Below are positions 32,001-47,000 of a DNA stretch of 51,947 nucleotides, one piece after another. Both the position numbers and the translations under genes were made by a program. Origin of the DNA: CAZSNT01 sp964607765 (lineage in GTDB: Bacteria > Verrucomicrobiota > Lentisphaeria > Oligosphaerales > JABHEG01); NCBI GenBank assembly GCA_964607765.1, contig CAZSNT010000058.1, positions 1 through 51,947 of the forward strand, read 5' to 3'. Under the pieces are notes generated by a model, which was given only the letters and a program-made list of their open reading frames with translations, was not told where the DNA came from and did no database searches. Each line of letters begins with the position of its first letter. Position 1 is the first letter of the stretch.

Positions 32001-35000
32001 TGGCCTTGGGCGACGTTGACGGTGACGGCGACCTGGACGTACTCCTGAGCACCGAAGGCGGCGATGCCCAGCTCTGGTTCAATCAGGGCGGGGACCAGGC
32101 CGGCACTGAGGGTGACTTCGGCACGACCGCCGACCAGCTCATGAGCGGAACCTACACGAACGTTGCGCTCGGCGACTTCGACGGGGATGGCGATCTGGAC
32201 GCCGTCATCCAGGGCGTCAGCGGCGCTGCAGGAACTGAGGTGTGGCTGAACCAAGGCGGCACACAAGGCGGAACTCAGGGCGACTTCGGCGCCGCCGCTG
32301 CTGACTCGTTCCCTTCAGGCGACGTTTGGGGGTACCTCGATGTGGGTGACGTGGATGGGGACGGCGACCTGGATATCGTGCCATCCGCGTACAGCTCGGG
32401 CGCCACGGAAGTGTGGCTGAATCAAGGCGGCGTGCAGGGCGGCAATGCGGGCGAATTCGGGGCGGCGCCGGACAATACGTTCGGCGACGGTTACACCGTG
32501 ACTCTCGGGGACCTCGACGGCGATGGCGATCTGGACGCCGTGAACTGCGAGAACAACTGGGAGTTCTGGCTCAACCAAGGTGGCGCCCAAGGCGGCACGG
32601 CCGGCGACTTCGGCGCAACCGCTGCCCAGCGGTTCTACAGCGGAACACGCGGCGAGTCCGTGGCGATCGGCGATGTAGACGGCGATGGCGACCTCGACGC
32701 CTTTGTGGCAACCTACAACAACGCGACCGTCTGGCTGAACGTGCCCTTCGAAACAGAGATCGCCATCGACGGCTCCAATAACCTGGTCATCACCGACGTC
32801 AACGGCAGCGACACCGACGACATGCTGGCCGTGTGGGTGAACGGGACGGACATCCGCATCTACGACCCGGTCAACATCCTGGAGGCAGGCACGGGCGCCA
32901 CGCAGGTCGACGGCAATACCATCGATGTGCCCATCGCCAGCATCACCGGCCCCGGCGGCATCATCTTCAACACCGGCGGCGGCGACGACTCCCTGCTCAT
33001 CGACTTCACCGGCGACGATTTCACCATACCGATCACCTACAACGGCGGCACGCAAAGCACCGGCGGCGATACGCTCAGTCTCGTCGGCAGCGGTACGTTC
33101 GCAACCGCCACGTTCGGGTTCGACAACGCCAACGACGGTACGGTCGATATCACCGGCAATTCCCAGATCACCTACACCGGCCTCGAACCGATCACCTCGA
33201 GCATCGACGCCACAAACGTCGTCCTGAACTACAGCACGACCGCTGAAACGATCTCCGTGACCGACGCCGGCAGCGGCCAGACCACGGTCGACTCGACCGC
33301 CGGCGAGTCCGTCACCTTCAACAACCCGGCCGGCACGCTCACGATCAACCCGGGTGACACCGGGGCGAACACCGTCAACTTCGGCGCCCTGGCCAACCCC
33401 TATCCCGCGAACATCACCATCAACGGCGGAACAGGCGGCGACACGGTCAACCTGAACGGCGCCATCACCTTCGCCGCGGACAAGTCGCTGACCGTCGATG
33501 CCGACGTCGTGAACGCGCCGAACAGCGTGTCGGACATCGCCACCAGCGGCACGGGTGCGATCAACCTGACAACCACGCGCAACGCCGTCCTCGGAGCCGG
33601 CTCGGAGCTCACCACGGTCGACGGCGGTGTCACAGTGAGTGCGAACGCGGCCGGCACGACCAGCGGCAGCTTCACAGGGATCACCGTAGGCGGCACCAAG
33701 ATCGAGACCACCGGCACGGGCAACATCTCGCTGGCCGGGAAGGGCGCCGTGAATGGCAATGTCGACGGATACCTGGTTGGCGTCTATATCGAGAGCGGAG
33801 TCGTGAGCTCCACGGCCATGGGACCGGACGCCGGGACCATCACAATCAACGGCACCGGCGGGGACGGCACCACTCACAACAGCGGCGTGCGGCTGGGGAA
33901 TGCCCGCGTCAGCAGCGTCGACGGCGATATCGCCATGACCGGTGTCGGCGGCAGCGGTACCGGGAACAACAACTATGGCGTCCTCGTGCAGAGAGGCGAC
34001 ATCGAATCGACCGGCACGGGCCCGGATGCTGCCAACATCACCATCCATGGCACGGGTGGCAGCACCGGAACATACGCGAATCAGGGGGTGACTCTTTGGC
34101 ATGCCGACGTGGAGGTCACGTCCGTCGACGGGGACATCTCGATCACCGGCGTCGGCGGCAACGGCACCGACGGGCTGCACTTTGGGGTCTACCTCTACGA
34201 CATGGGCACAGTCCAGTCAACCGGCACGGGCGCGGATGCCGGCAACATCACCATCCACGGCACCGGCGGCAACGGCACGAGCAACGACATCGGCGTGTTT
34301 CTCTCCGGCGCCACCACCGACGTGACGAGCGTGGACGGTGACGTCGCCATCACCGGACTGGGCGGCGGCGGAACGGGGGGCGGCAAGACAGGCATCGACA
34401 TCCGCTGCCCCGTGCAGGTGACGAACGGCACCCTCACCGTGTCGGGGACCGGAGGGAGCACAGGCACGTCGGCAATCGGTGTCGACGTGTCCACGGACGG
34501 CGGTCTGGTGTCCCTGGGCCCCGGCGCCATCGCGGTCACCGGCACCGGCACGTCGGGAGGACATGACTTCCGAACAGGCACGAACGCCACCGTCGGCGGC
34601 GCATCCGCCACCGGTCCGGTCACGATCAACGCGGACTCGTTCGACCTGACTGCCACCGCCACCATGCAGTCCGCCGGAACGCTGGCCCTGCGGCCGCGCA
34701 CTGCGTCCATGTCGATCGGACTGGGCGGAGGCACCGGCTACCTCAACCTGACCGACACCGAGCTCGCCACCTTCGCCGACGGCTTCGCGTCGATCACCAT
34801 CGGCGACACGACCGGCGGCACCGGTACGGTGGAGATCGACAGCTCGACTTTCAGCGACCCGGTCACCATCGTCGGCGGCTCGATCGCGGTCACCGAGCTC
34901 AACGCCGGTACGAACCCCGTCACCCTCACCGCCCGAACCGGTGCCGTGACCGACCGCGGCGACGCCGGCACGGACGTGACCGCGGGCAGCCTCGCCATCA

Positions 35001-38000
35001 CCGCGGCCGCCGGCGCCGGCGCCGGCAACGCGCTCGAGACCGCGGTCAGCTACGTCGACATCGACGGCGGTACGGGCGCGGTCGGCATCGCCAACACAGG
35101 CAACCTGACCATCGGCGCGGCCGGCGACCCCACCGGTATCACCACCAACAACGCCGCCATCAACGTCTCCGCCGCGAGCACAATCACGGTTGCCGAGACG
35201 ATCGCCTCTGGCGGGGGAAGCGTCGATCTCGAAGCCACCGGGGGAACCACGGTCGGAGCGACCGTCAATACCGAGGACGGCGCGCTGACCATCGATGCAG
35301 ACAGCGACGGCGATGGTACCGGTACACTCGTTCTCGGGGGTACGCTGGGTAACGCACTCGACTTCGACGGCACGGATGACTTCGTGCTCGTGAGCCACGA
35401 CGCCACCCTGAACCCGGGCACCGCGAGCCTCACTGTAGAGGCCTGGTTCAAGACGACGTCGACGAACGTGGAGATCGTCCACAAGTACGGGCACGGGCAG
35501 GCCGGCGGCGGACCGGGAGGGAACGAAAGTGATGACTACGGCATCTGGGTGGATGCCGATGGCAAGGTGATTTTCTTCGTTCGGGACTCCAGCAACTCGA
35601 ACCAGATGGTGACCAGCCCCCTGAACTACAACGACGGTGACTGGCACCACGTGGCCGCCGTCCGCGACCAGACCGGGGCGCGGCTTCAGTTGTACATGAA
35701 TGGCGTTGCAGTCGTCGATAACCCGTTGACGGGCGCCACGGGTGACATCTCACCGACCAACGATCTGACGATCGGCGGCAAGGAGAGCTACAACTCCAAC
35801 GGCTACGGCAGGTTCCTGGCGGGCCGGATCGACGAGGTCCGCATCTGGAACGTGACCCGAACGGCAGCTGAGATCCAGGCGGCCATGAACAGCGAACTCG
35901 TCGGCAATGAAGCCGGATTGGGGGCGTATTACAAATTCAACGACGGTACCGGCAGCACCACGGCCGCGGATAGTTCCCCCAACACGAACGCCGGCGACCT
36001 GACCAATATGGACGCAAACACCGATTGGGTGGCCGGAGTGCCTCAATCCTGTACGGTCTCCGCCGGGACCGGCAACGTCTTGATCACGGCTGCCGACGTC
36101 TCACTCACAGGAACTCTGGCAGGCACTGGCACGCTCACACTGCGGCCGTCCACCGCCGACCGAACCATTGGGATCGGCGGCGGCGCAGGCGCGTTCGGCC
36201 TCGACGATACCGAGCTCGCCAACCTGAGCGACGGCTTCGGCGCGATCGCCATCGGCGACACCGCGGCCGGGACCGGTACGGTCGCCATCGACACCGCCAC
36301 CTTCACCGACCCCGTCACCATCGCCGGCGGAACGATCAACGACGCACCAGGCACGGATATCACCGCGCCGTCCGCAACCTTCGACGGCAACGTCTCCCCC
36401 GGCGCCTCGCCCGGAATCCTCGTGATCAACGGCAACTTCACCTTCGCAGACAGCGACACGTTCACCGTCGAAATCGGCGGTACGACACCCGGCGACACCG
36501 ACAGCAACCACGACCAACTCGACGTCACCGGCACCATCACCATCGGCGCGGCCGTGGACCTGACCACCGTCAGCTGGAACGGATTCACACCCTTGCCCGG
36601 CGACAGCTTCAGCATCATCAACAACGATGGAGCGGATGCAGTCGTCGGCACGTTCAACGGCCTCACCGAAGGAGCCACCGTCAGCAGCAACTTCCTCGGC
36701 AGCGGCCTCAAAGCCGTCATCAACTACGGCGGCGGCGACGGTAATGACGTAGTCATCTCGGTCATCGGCACGACGTTCGTCCAGATCGACGGGAGCAACA
36801 GCCTGACGATCACGGACGCGGACGGCGGCGACACCGACGACACGCTCACGGTCTCGGTCAGTGGCACGGACATACGCATCAGCGATCCCAACCAGATCCT
36901 CGAAGCAGGCAACGGCACCACGCAGGTCGACGAACACACCATCGATGTACCGATCGCCAGTATCACCGGAGCGGGCATTACGTTCGACACGGCAGGCGGC
37001 GACGACTCGCTCACCGTCGACTTCAGCGGCGGCGACTTCACCAAACCCATCACGTACAACGGTGGGACACAGACGAGCGGCGACGAGCTCATCCTCACCG
37101 GTGGCGGCTCATTCGCAATCGCCACATTCAGCTTCGCTAACGCCAACGACGGCACGATCCTGATCACCGGCAACTCGACCATCGCCTACACCGGCCTCGA
37201 GCCGATCGCCTCCAACATCGACGCTACAGACGTCGTCCTGAACTACAGCATTACCGCCGAAACGGTTTCCGTGACCGACGCCGGCAACGGCCAGACCACC
37301 GCTGCATCGACGGCCGGCGAATCCGTCACCTTCAACAACCCGACCGGCACGCTCAGGATCAATGCTGGCGACACCGGCGCGAACACCGTCAACTTCGGCG
37401 CCTTGGCCAACCCCTATCCCGCTGGCATCGACATCAACGGCGGCAGCGCCGGCGATTCTGTGAGCCTCGGAGGAGCTCTGACACTCGCCGCGGACAAGTC
37501 CCTGAGCGTCGACGCCAAGGCAATCAACGTGCCTAACGCCAGCTCGGACATCGCAACCAGCGGCACGGGCACGGTCGCCTTGACCGCCGCGATGAGTGTC
37601 ACACTGGGCTCCGGCTCCAGTATCATCACGGTCGACGGCCCCATCGTCATCGACGCCAACAACGGCGGCACAACGGCCGGCAATTTCATCGGATTCAGCG
37701 CCAGTGGAGCAACCATCCAGACCACCGGGACGGGCACAGTATCGATCCGGGCCGAGGGCGGCAGCAGCGGCAACAGCAACCGCGGTCTGGCGCTGACAAA
37801 CGGAACGGACGTCATCTCCAACTCCGGTACCATCGCCCTGACCGGTATCGGCGGCCAAGGCAACGACCAGTACGGCGTCGGCATGCAGCACGCCGGAACG
37901 TCCGTGACCAGTACCAGCGGCGACATCACGGTCACCGGCACGCTCCGTGCCGGCTCGACCGCCGGCACCCTCGGCGGGGTGTACCTCAACAGCACGGACG

Positions 38001-41000
38001 GCATTGCATCCGGCAGCGGCAATCTCACGGTCCAGGGAACGGGCGGCGACGCCGGAGACGACAACCGCGGCGTCCTGCTCGTGAAAACGTCTGACAAACT
38101 CCAGGTCGGAAGCGGAACGTTGACCGTAACCGGAACGGCCGGCGCAGGGAACAGCGACGGCATCCGCTGCGTTGGGGATCTCGCATCCACAGGGAGCGGG
38201 GGCATTGTGGTAACCGGCACACGCTCGGGAACGGGTTCCGATCTGAACCTGGCCAGCGGCACGATCGGCGGCGCATCCGCAACCGGCAGCATCACGATCA
38301 ACGCCGACACACTCGCCATCGGGGCTTCCGCTTCGGTCGAAGCCGACGGCGCCCTCCGCATCGTGCCGAGAACAGCATCCACGACCATCGGTATCGGCGG
38401 CGGCGCCGGTACGCTGAACCTGGACGACACTGAGCTCGGGAACCTGCCCGACGGTTTCGCCAGCATCACCATAGGGGACACAGCAGCAGGCACGGGCGCG
38501 GTCGATGTGGACAGCTCGACCTTCACCGATCCGGTCACCATCGTCGGTGGATCCATCGCCGTTACCGAACTCAACGCCGGCGCGAACGCCGTTGCCCTCA
38601 CCGCGCGTACGGGTGCCGTGATCGACGGCGGCGGTGCAACCGACGTGACCGCGTCCAGCCTCGTTGTCACCTCAACGAGCGGCGTCGGTGCGGCAGACGC
38701 ACTCGAGACCGCCATCAGCAGCATCGAGGCCGACGGCGGCACGGGCGGCGTCGGGCTCGCCAATACCGGCAACCTGACCATCGGCGGCATCAGCGGCATC
38801 ACCGGTGTGTCGGCGACAAACGCAGCGATCAGCGTATCCGCGGCAAGCACAATCACCGTCAACGAGACCGTCACCAGTGGCGGGGGCGCCGTTGATCTGC
38901 AGGCCACCGGCGGTGTGACGCTCCAGGCCCCGCTCGATACCGGCGGCGGCGCCTGCTCAGTCAACGCGGACAGTGACGCCGACGGCACGGGCACCCTCAC
39001 CCTCGATGGGCAAGGCTCAGATCACTTTATCGACTGGACTGACATCTCCACAACTGCCACCGGGGCTCTCCCCGGCGGCATTACGGTGACCGCGACCCAG
39101 AGCGGAGCGCAGATCCGCGGCGGCGTCACCAACGGCAGCTCCGGCCTTTTCGCCGGCGGGAGCTTCAGTCCGGCCCAATCCGCCGGGGACTACGTGGAGC
39201 TCAACCAGTATGACCCGACGGACACGTTCACCGTCACCTTCTCCAGCCCCGTGTCCGGCCTGTTTATGCACATGAAACGCGGACGGCTTTACGGAGCGGG
39301 CATCACCATTCCCACGGATGTCTGGAGCTTCGACAGCACGCCAACCAAGGAGTCGGGCAACAGCAACTGGGAGATCAACGGCAACGCAATCCGGCAAGTG
39401 TCGGGCGCGGTAACCGACGCGATAGACGGTACGGTCTCCTTCGCCGGCCCCATCAGCTCGTTGACCATGACCCGTGAAGCCGGGGGCGGCGGCGACCCCT
39501 TCGTCCAGCTCGGGTTCACGGCCTCTGGCGGCAACATCGCTGCGGGCAGCGGCAACACGGTCCTGACAGCGGCCGATGTCGCCCTGGGCGGCACCGTCAT
39601 AGGCACGGGCACGCTGACGCTCCAGCCCTCGACCGCGGCACGCACGGTCGGTATCGGCGGCGGCACGGGCGAGTTCAGCATCGACGACGCCGAGCTCGCC
39701 AACCTGGGCGACGGCTTCGCGGCCATCACCATTGGCGATACGGCCTCCGGGACGGGCACAGTCAGTCTCGACACCGCCACGTTCACCGCCCCGGTCACCA
39801 TCGGCGGAGGGACCATCAACGACGGCGCAGGCACTGACATCACGGCACCCAACACAGTCCTCATGGGCAACGTCTCGCCCGGCGCCTCGCCGGGCATCCT
39901 CACCGTCGTCGGCAATTTCGACTTCGCCGACAACGACACGTTCACCGTCGAGATCGGCGGCACTACGCCCGGTGACAGCAGCACGGACCATGACCAGCTC
40001 GCCGTCACCGGCACGATCACCATCGGCACGGACGTCACCCTCAATACAGTCCAGTGGAACAGTTTCTTCCCGCTGCCCGGCGACAGCTTCACCATCATCG
40101 ACAACGATGCAGCCGACGCGGTCACCGGCACGTTCGCGGGGTTGGCTGAGGGCGCGTCCCTCAGCAACTTCATTGGCTCCGGCATGAACGCCACCATCAC
40201 GTACATGGGCGGCACCGGCGGCAACGACGTTGTGCTCACAGTGGAGGACCTGACCTACGACTTCAGTGCGGCAACCTTCGCCGAGGCCGAAGACAATACC
40301 ACCACAACAGCAAGCACTGTCACGGTGACGCGCTCCGGCCAGACCAGCATCGTCAGCACGGTCGATGTCGTGCTCGCAGGCGCCAGCGCAACGGTCGGCA
40401 CCGACTTCAGTGCCGGCCCGATCACCCTCATTTTCGGCGTCGGCGAGACGAACAAGACCGTGCCCATCGAGCTGCTCGGTGATGAAACGGTCGAACTCGA
40501 CGAGACCATCGACCTGTCTCTGACCAACTTCTCCCACAACGGCTCTGCCGGGGCCGCCAATCCCACCGCCACCCTCACCATCACCAACGACGACAACGCA
40601 ACTATCACCATCGGTGACGCGGTAGTCACCGAGGGCGACACCGGCACAACGCAACTGGTGTTCGATGTCACCCTTGACAGAGCCGTAGATGTCGGTCTCT
40701 CCGTCAGCTTCGCCAGCCAGGACGGCTCCGCCACGACGGCCGACACCGATTACGCGGCCAACAGCGGCATCCTGAACTTCGCCGGTAGCGCCGGCGAGGT
40801 GCAGCAGGTCGCCATCGCGGTGAACGGCGACCTGAAGCCCGAGCTGGATGAGACGTTGACTGTCGAGCTCTCGAACCTGCAGGCCAGCGGCCGCGACGTG
40901 GCTCTGCTCGTGCCCGCGCAAGCAGCGAACGGGCTGCTCTACTCCTATCCCTTCGCCGGGAACGCCGACGACGCCCAAGGGAGCAACAACGGCACGGTCT

Positions 41001-44000
41001 CGGGCGCGATCCCGACCGAGGATCGCAACGGCAACGCTGATAGCGCCTACAGCTTCGACGGAGTCGACGACTTCATCTCACTGGGAGACCAGGGGACAGT
41101 GGCCTACCCGGCCGGCAGCTTCACCGTCTCCGCGTGGGTGAAGGCCAACACCTTCATCACGGGTACGGAGAGAAACACCGTGGTGGATATCAACGCGTCC
41201 AAGAGCTCAACCCAGATACGGAACAGTGGTATTGTCCTGTCCTTCGCCGAGACAGGCGAGCCCCGTGTCGATTTCGTAACCACTGCCGATACGGCGGAGC
41301 GGCAGAACGCGCTGACTGCCGAGTCCAGTATCCCCATAGGCGAGTGGCACCACGTGGCCGCCGTTCGTGATGCCGCTGCCGGCACATCGACTATTTACAT
41401 AGACGGTGTCCCCAGCGGAAGCACAACGTCGCTCCCAACCGCCGACATCGACTACGATGCCGACAGCTACGATAACAACAGTGTGAACATCGGGCGCTTC
41501 GCGCGCGTCGGAGGCGCGTTGCCGTCCTTCGACGGCGCCATCGACGAGGTCGCCATCTTCGACCGGGCCCTGACCGTTGAGGAGATTGAGGCGCTCGCGA
41601 CAGACACCGTTGGCACCATCACCAACGACGACACCCAAGACTTCGGTGACCTGCCCGCAGACTACAGCCTGACGACCTACGCCGACGACGGCGCGCGTCA
41701 CGAAATCGGCACCATCTACCTGGGCGCGGCCATCGACAGCGAACTGGACGGACAAGAGAGCGCCGATGCCGGACGCGGCGGAGCAGGTGACGACGGCGAC
41801 GGCAGCGATGACGATGACGGCGTCACCGTTCCGCGCGACTGGTTTGAAGGCCCGGACGGCGGCGCGGTCCAAGTCACGGTCACCGGCGGCTCCGGCTACC
41901 TCAGCGCCTGGATCGACTGGAACGACGACGATGACTTCCTGGATGCCGGCGAACACGTTATCAGCATGGCCCGCGTCGATCCCACACCCGCAGTCGTCGC
42001 GTTCGATGTTCCCGCGGGCGCCATTCCTGCCGTCGCAAACTACAGCCGCTTCGCACGCTTCCGGCTCGCAGCGGATCCGAGCCCCACAATCACGCTCACA
42101 GGACTCCTCGACAACGGCGAGGTCGAAGACCACTACCTGCAGTTCGACGGCGTGCGCCCGACCTACGACTTCGAACTCGCCAGCTTCTCATTCCCCGAGA
42201 GCGACGGGCCCACCACAACCACCGTTGTGACAGTCAGACGCTCCGGCGTGACCAACCTGGCCACGTCCGTGGATGTCGTGCTCAGCAGCGGCACGGCAAC
42301 GGTCGGCACCGACGTTTCGGCCGGCCCCATCCCGCTCAACTTCCCCATCGATGCAACCGTGCTGCCCGTGCCAATACAGATCCTCGGGGATGACATGACC
42401 GAACCGGACGAGACCGTCGGTCTCGCTTTCACCAACTTCTCCGACAACGGCATGGCCGGGGCCACCGATCCCACCGCCGCGCTGACCGTGCTCAACGACG
42501 ACTCCACACCCGTACCCGACGCCGGAGGACCGTATACCATCGCGGAAGGCAGTTCCCTCAACCTGGACGCGTCCGCAACAACCGATGCGGACTCCGCAAC
42601 CCTCTCCTACCGCTGGGACGTGGACGGCGACGGTGACTTCGACGAGAATGTCCTGGGCGAACAGCCCACCGTCACCTGGGCGCAACTGGTCAGCTTCGGG
42701 CTCGATGACGGCCCGGACAGCACGCCCGTGACCGTCGAGGCCAGCGATGCTACCAACATCGACACGGCCCAAACCACGCTGACCATCGACAACGCCACCC
42801 CAACCGATCTCATGCTCACCCCAGCCGTCATCGCGGAACACGAGTCTGCCGGGACCGTCGTGGGCACGCTGTCGACAGTCGATCCCGGGACGACGGACAC
42901 GCACACCTACACGCTCGTTGGCGGCATCGGAGACACCGATAACAGCGCCTTCCAGATCGTGGGCAGCGAACTGCGCACCGTCGCGCCGTTCGACTTCGAG
43001 GTCCAGAGCTCCCTCAGTGTGCGTATCCGGACTGACGACGGCCAGGGTGGCACGCGTGACGAAGCCTTCACGGTAACCGTCACGGACGTGGACGAAGACT
43101 TCGGCGACGCCCCCCTGCCCTACCCAACCCTCGCAAATGAAGACGGCGCGTCCCACGTCGCCGTCGGGCCGACGCTGGGCACTGAACGCGATGTGGACAC
43201 GAACGGCACACACGCCGCGGCCGCAGACGCGGACGACACCACCGGCGCACCCGACGACGAGGACGGCGTCCCCGTCGCTGCCGTGCAAGTCGGCCAACTC
43301 GACGCAAGCGTCACTGTCAACGTCCAGAACGCCCCGGTCGGCGCCAGGCTCGACGCCTGGATCGACTTTAACGGCGATGGCTCATGGTACGGCCCGTTCG
43401 AACAGATCGCGACCAGCACACCGGTTATGGACGGCGACAACCCCGTCACGTTCGACGTGCCATCCGACGCGATCAGCGGCGCAGCCTACGCGCGGTTCCG
43501 ACTCAGCACGGTCGGAGGCCTCACTCCCACGGGGCACGCTGAGGACGGTGAAGTCGAAGATCACCTCATCACCATCGCCCCACCCCTCGGCGGCGACCTG
43601 TTCGTCAACTCTGGTCAGAGCCTGGGCAGTTTCCTCACCCTGGGGGTCGACCTGGCGGACCTGGACGACGACGGCGATCTGGACGCGTTCACATCCGATT
43701 ACGGTGGTGACGGGACTGTCTGGCTGAACAGCGGCGACGGGACCTTCTCCAGCCACCAATCCCTCACAGCGCCCGGCACGCTGAGGGACACGGCGTTGGC
43801 CGACTTCGACGGCGACGGCGACATCGATGCCTACGGAGTCACCGGCGAAACGCAACCGAGCGTGCTGTGGCTGAACGACGGCACCGGCACGTTTAGCGAC
43901 AGCGGGCAGACCTTCCCGAACTCACACGCCTTGTCCGTGGCGACAGGTGACCTGGACGGCAACGGCGCCCCGGATGTGGTATTCGCCAACAGCACGACAG

Positions 44001-47000
44001 GCGCAGTGGAGGTCTGGCTCAACGATGGCACCGGGGGCCTCAGCGACAGCACGCAGCGCCTGGGGAGCGAGACTCCCGGCGCCGTTGCACTGGGCGACAT
44101 GGACCGTGACGGCGACCTCGATCTCTACCTCGGCATGGCCGACACAGTCGAGGACGAGCTCTGGATCAACGACGGCACGGGTACTTTTACCAGGAGCAGC
44201 CAGAATCTCAACACATCCGGAACGCAGAATGTGAGTCTGACGGACGTCGACGGTGACGGCGACCTCGACGCGTTCATTGCCGGCACGGATAGCGGCAGCC
44301 CGCTGCCCAATCGTGTCTGGCTGAACGACGGTGCAGGGAACCTGAGCGACAGTTCACAGAGCCTCGGCAGCTCCGCAACGACGCGTGTGGCCGTGGGCGA
44401 CCTCGACGGGGACGGCGATATCGATGCGTTCGCCGGCAACGCGACGGCCGATCTCGTGTGGCTCAACACTGCCGGCGTGTTCGCGGACAGCGGCCAGTCA
44501 CTCTCAACCACCGGAGCCCGAGGCCTGGCTCTGGGCGATCTCGACGGTGACGGCGACCTGGACGCATTCATCGGCGTCAACGGCGCGAACGAGGTGTGGC
44601 TGAACGTGCCCGCCGAGACGCAGGCGGGGCTCGACGGCCTGAACAACCTGATCATCAGCGATGTCAACGGCGGCACGACTGACGACACCATCACTGTCGC
44701 GATCGACGGCGCGAACGTCCGCATCACCGACCCCAACCAGTTCCTGAAAGCCGGCAGCGACGCCACACAGCTCGATGAGCACACCATCGATGTGCCGATC
44801 GGCAGCATTACCGGTCCTGGCGGCATCGTTGTGGACACGGGCGGCGGGGACGATGTTCTGATTGTCGACTTCAGCGGCGGCAACTTCGCCAGCCCCATCA
44901 CCTACAGCGGCGGCACACAGGCCACTGGCGATACGCTCGTACTGCAGGGCGGCGGCACATTCGCGTCCGCCACGTTTGGGTTTGCCAGCGCCAACGACGG
45001 CACGGTCGACATCGCCGACAACGCGCAGATCACCTACACCGGCCTCGAACCGATCGACTCCAGCATCACGGCCACAGACGTTGTCCTGAACTACAGCGCC
45101 GCCGGCGAGACGATCACAATCACAGACGCTGGCGCCGGACGGACGACCGCGGCTTCCACAGCAGGCGAGTCCGTCACGTTCAACAACCCAACGGGCACGC
45201 TCTCCGTCAACGCGGGCGCCGGGGACGATACGGTCACGATCACGAGCCTGGCGGCAAGCTATCCCGCAAGCATCGCGATAGAGGGCCAGCCGGATGCTGA
45301 CACAATCCAGGTCAACGGCGCCGTCACTCTCGCCGCGGGCAAGGACATTTCGCTCACCGCTGAAGCCATTACCACGGCCACTGTGATCAACGCCGGCAGC
45401 GGCACGGCCACACTCGTCACCGACGCGCTCGCAGTCGGCGCGACGCTGCAGGGCACAGGCGCACTGCTGATCAAGCCGCACACTGTGTCCTCGTCAATCG
45501 GCATCGGCGGCGGCGCCGGCACACTCAATCTCGACGACGACGAACTGGCGAACCTGACCGACGGCTTCTCGTCGATCACCATCGGCGATGCCGCGGCCGG
45601 CACGGGACCGGTTGACGTAGACAGCGCCGCATTCACGGACCCGGTCACGATTGTCGGGGGTTCCATTGCCGTCACCGAACTCAACGCCGGCACGAATACC
45701 GTGACGCTCGCCGCCCGCACCGGCGCGGTCACCGACGGTGGCGAGGGCGGAGTCGACGTGGCGGCCGGCAGCCTGGCCGTGTCCTCCGCCACTGGTGCGG
45801 GCGCCGGCAATGGCCTCGAAACGGCGGTGGACAGCCTGGAAGTCGAGGGCGGCACGGGCGCCGTCGCCCTCGCCAACACCGGCGATCTGGCCATCGGTGG
45901 CGTCAGCACACTGACCGGCATCACCACGACCAACGCTGCGATCAGCGTCTCCGCAGCCGGCGCGCTCACCGTGTCCGAGAACGTCAGCTCTGGCGGAGGG
46001 AGCGTCAGTCTCACAGCCACGGACAGCACGACCGCAGGAGCCGATATCGACACAAGCGGCGGGGATCTCACTGTGGCCGCGGACAGTGACCAGAACACCG
46101 TGGGCTCCTTCACAATCACTGGGTCAGTGTCGACCGGGACCGGGAACATCGATATTGTCGCGGCGGACGTCTCGCTCGGCGGCTCCCTAACCGGTACGGG
46201 CACGCTCACGCTGCAGCCCTCGACCGCAGCACGTACGATCGGCATCGGTGGTGGTGCGGGCGCCTTCGGACTCCACGACACCGATATCGTCAACCTGAGC
46301 GACGGCTTCAGCACGGTAACCATTGGTGATACTGCAGCTGGAACGGGCACAGTCAGCATCGACACGGCGACCTTCAGCGACCCGGTGACCATTGCCGGGG
46401 GCGAGATCAAGGACGCTGCAGGCACTGACATCACGGCACCGTCGGCAACGCTGGACGGCAACGTCTCGCCCGGCGCCTCCCCCGGCATCCTCACAGTCAA
46501 CGGCGACTTCGCTTTCGCCGACAACGACACGTTCGCGGTCGAGATCGGCGGCACGACCGCAGGCGATACCGACAGCAACCACGACCAACTCGACGTGACC
46601 GGCGCAGTGACCATCGGGGCCGACGTGACCTTGGCAACCAATGCCTGGAACGCGTTCACCCCCTCGCCCGGCCAGAGCTTCACCATCGTCAACAACGACC
46701 TGGCAGACCCGATCATCGGCACGTTCGCCGGACTCGCTGAGGGCGCCACAGTCAGCACGGACTTCCTCGGCGCCGGCCTCACCGCCACCATCACCTACGC
46801 AGGCGGCGACGGCAACGATGTGGTCATCGAGGTCAGCGGCACGACCATGGTCGAGATCGACGGGAGCAGTCTCGTGATCACCGACATCGACGGCGGCGAC
46901 ACCGACGACACGCTCGTGGTCTCGGTCAGCGGCACGAGCATTCGCGTCAGCGATCCGAACCAAGTCCTGGAAGCCGGCGCGGGTGCCACACAGGTAGACG

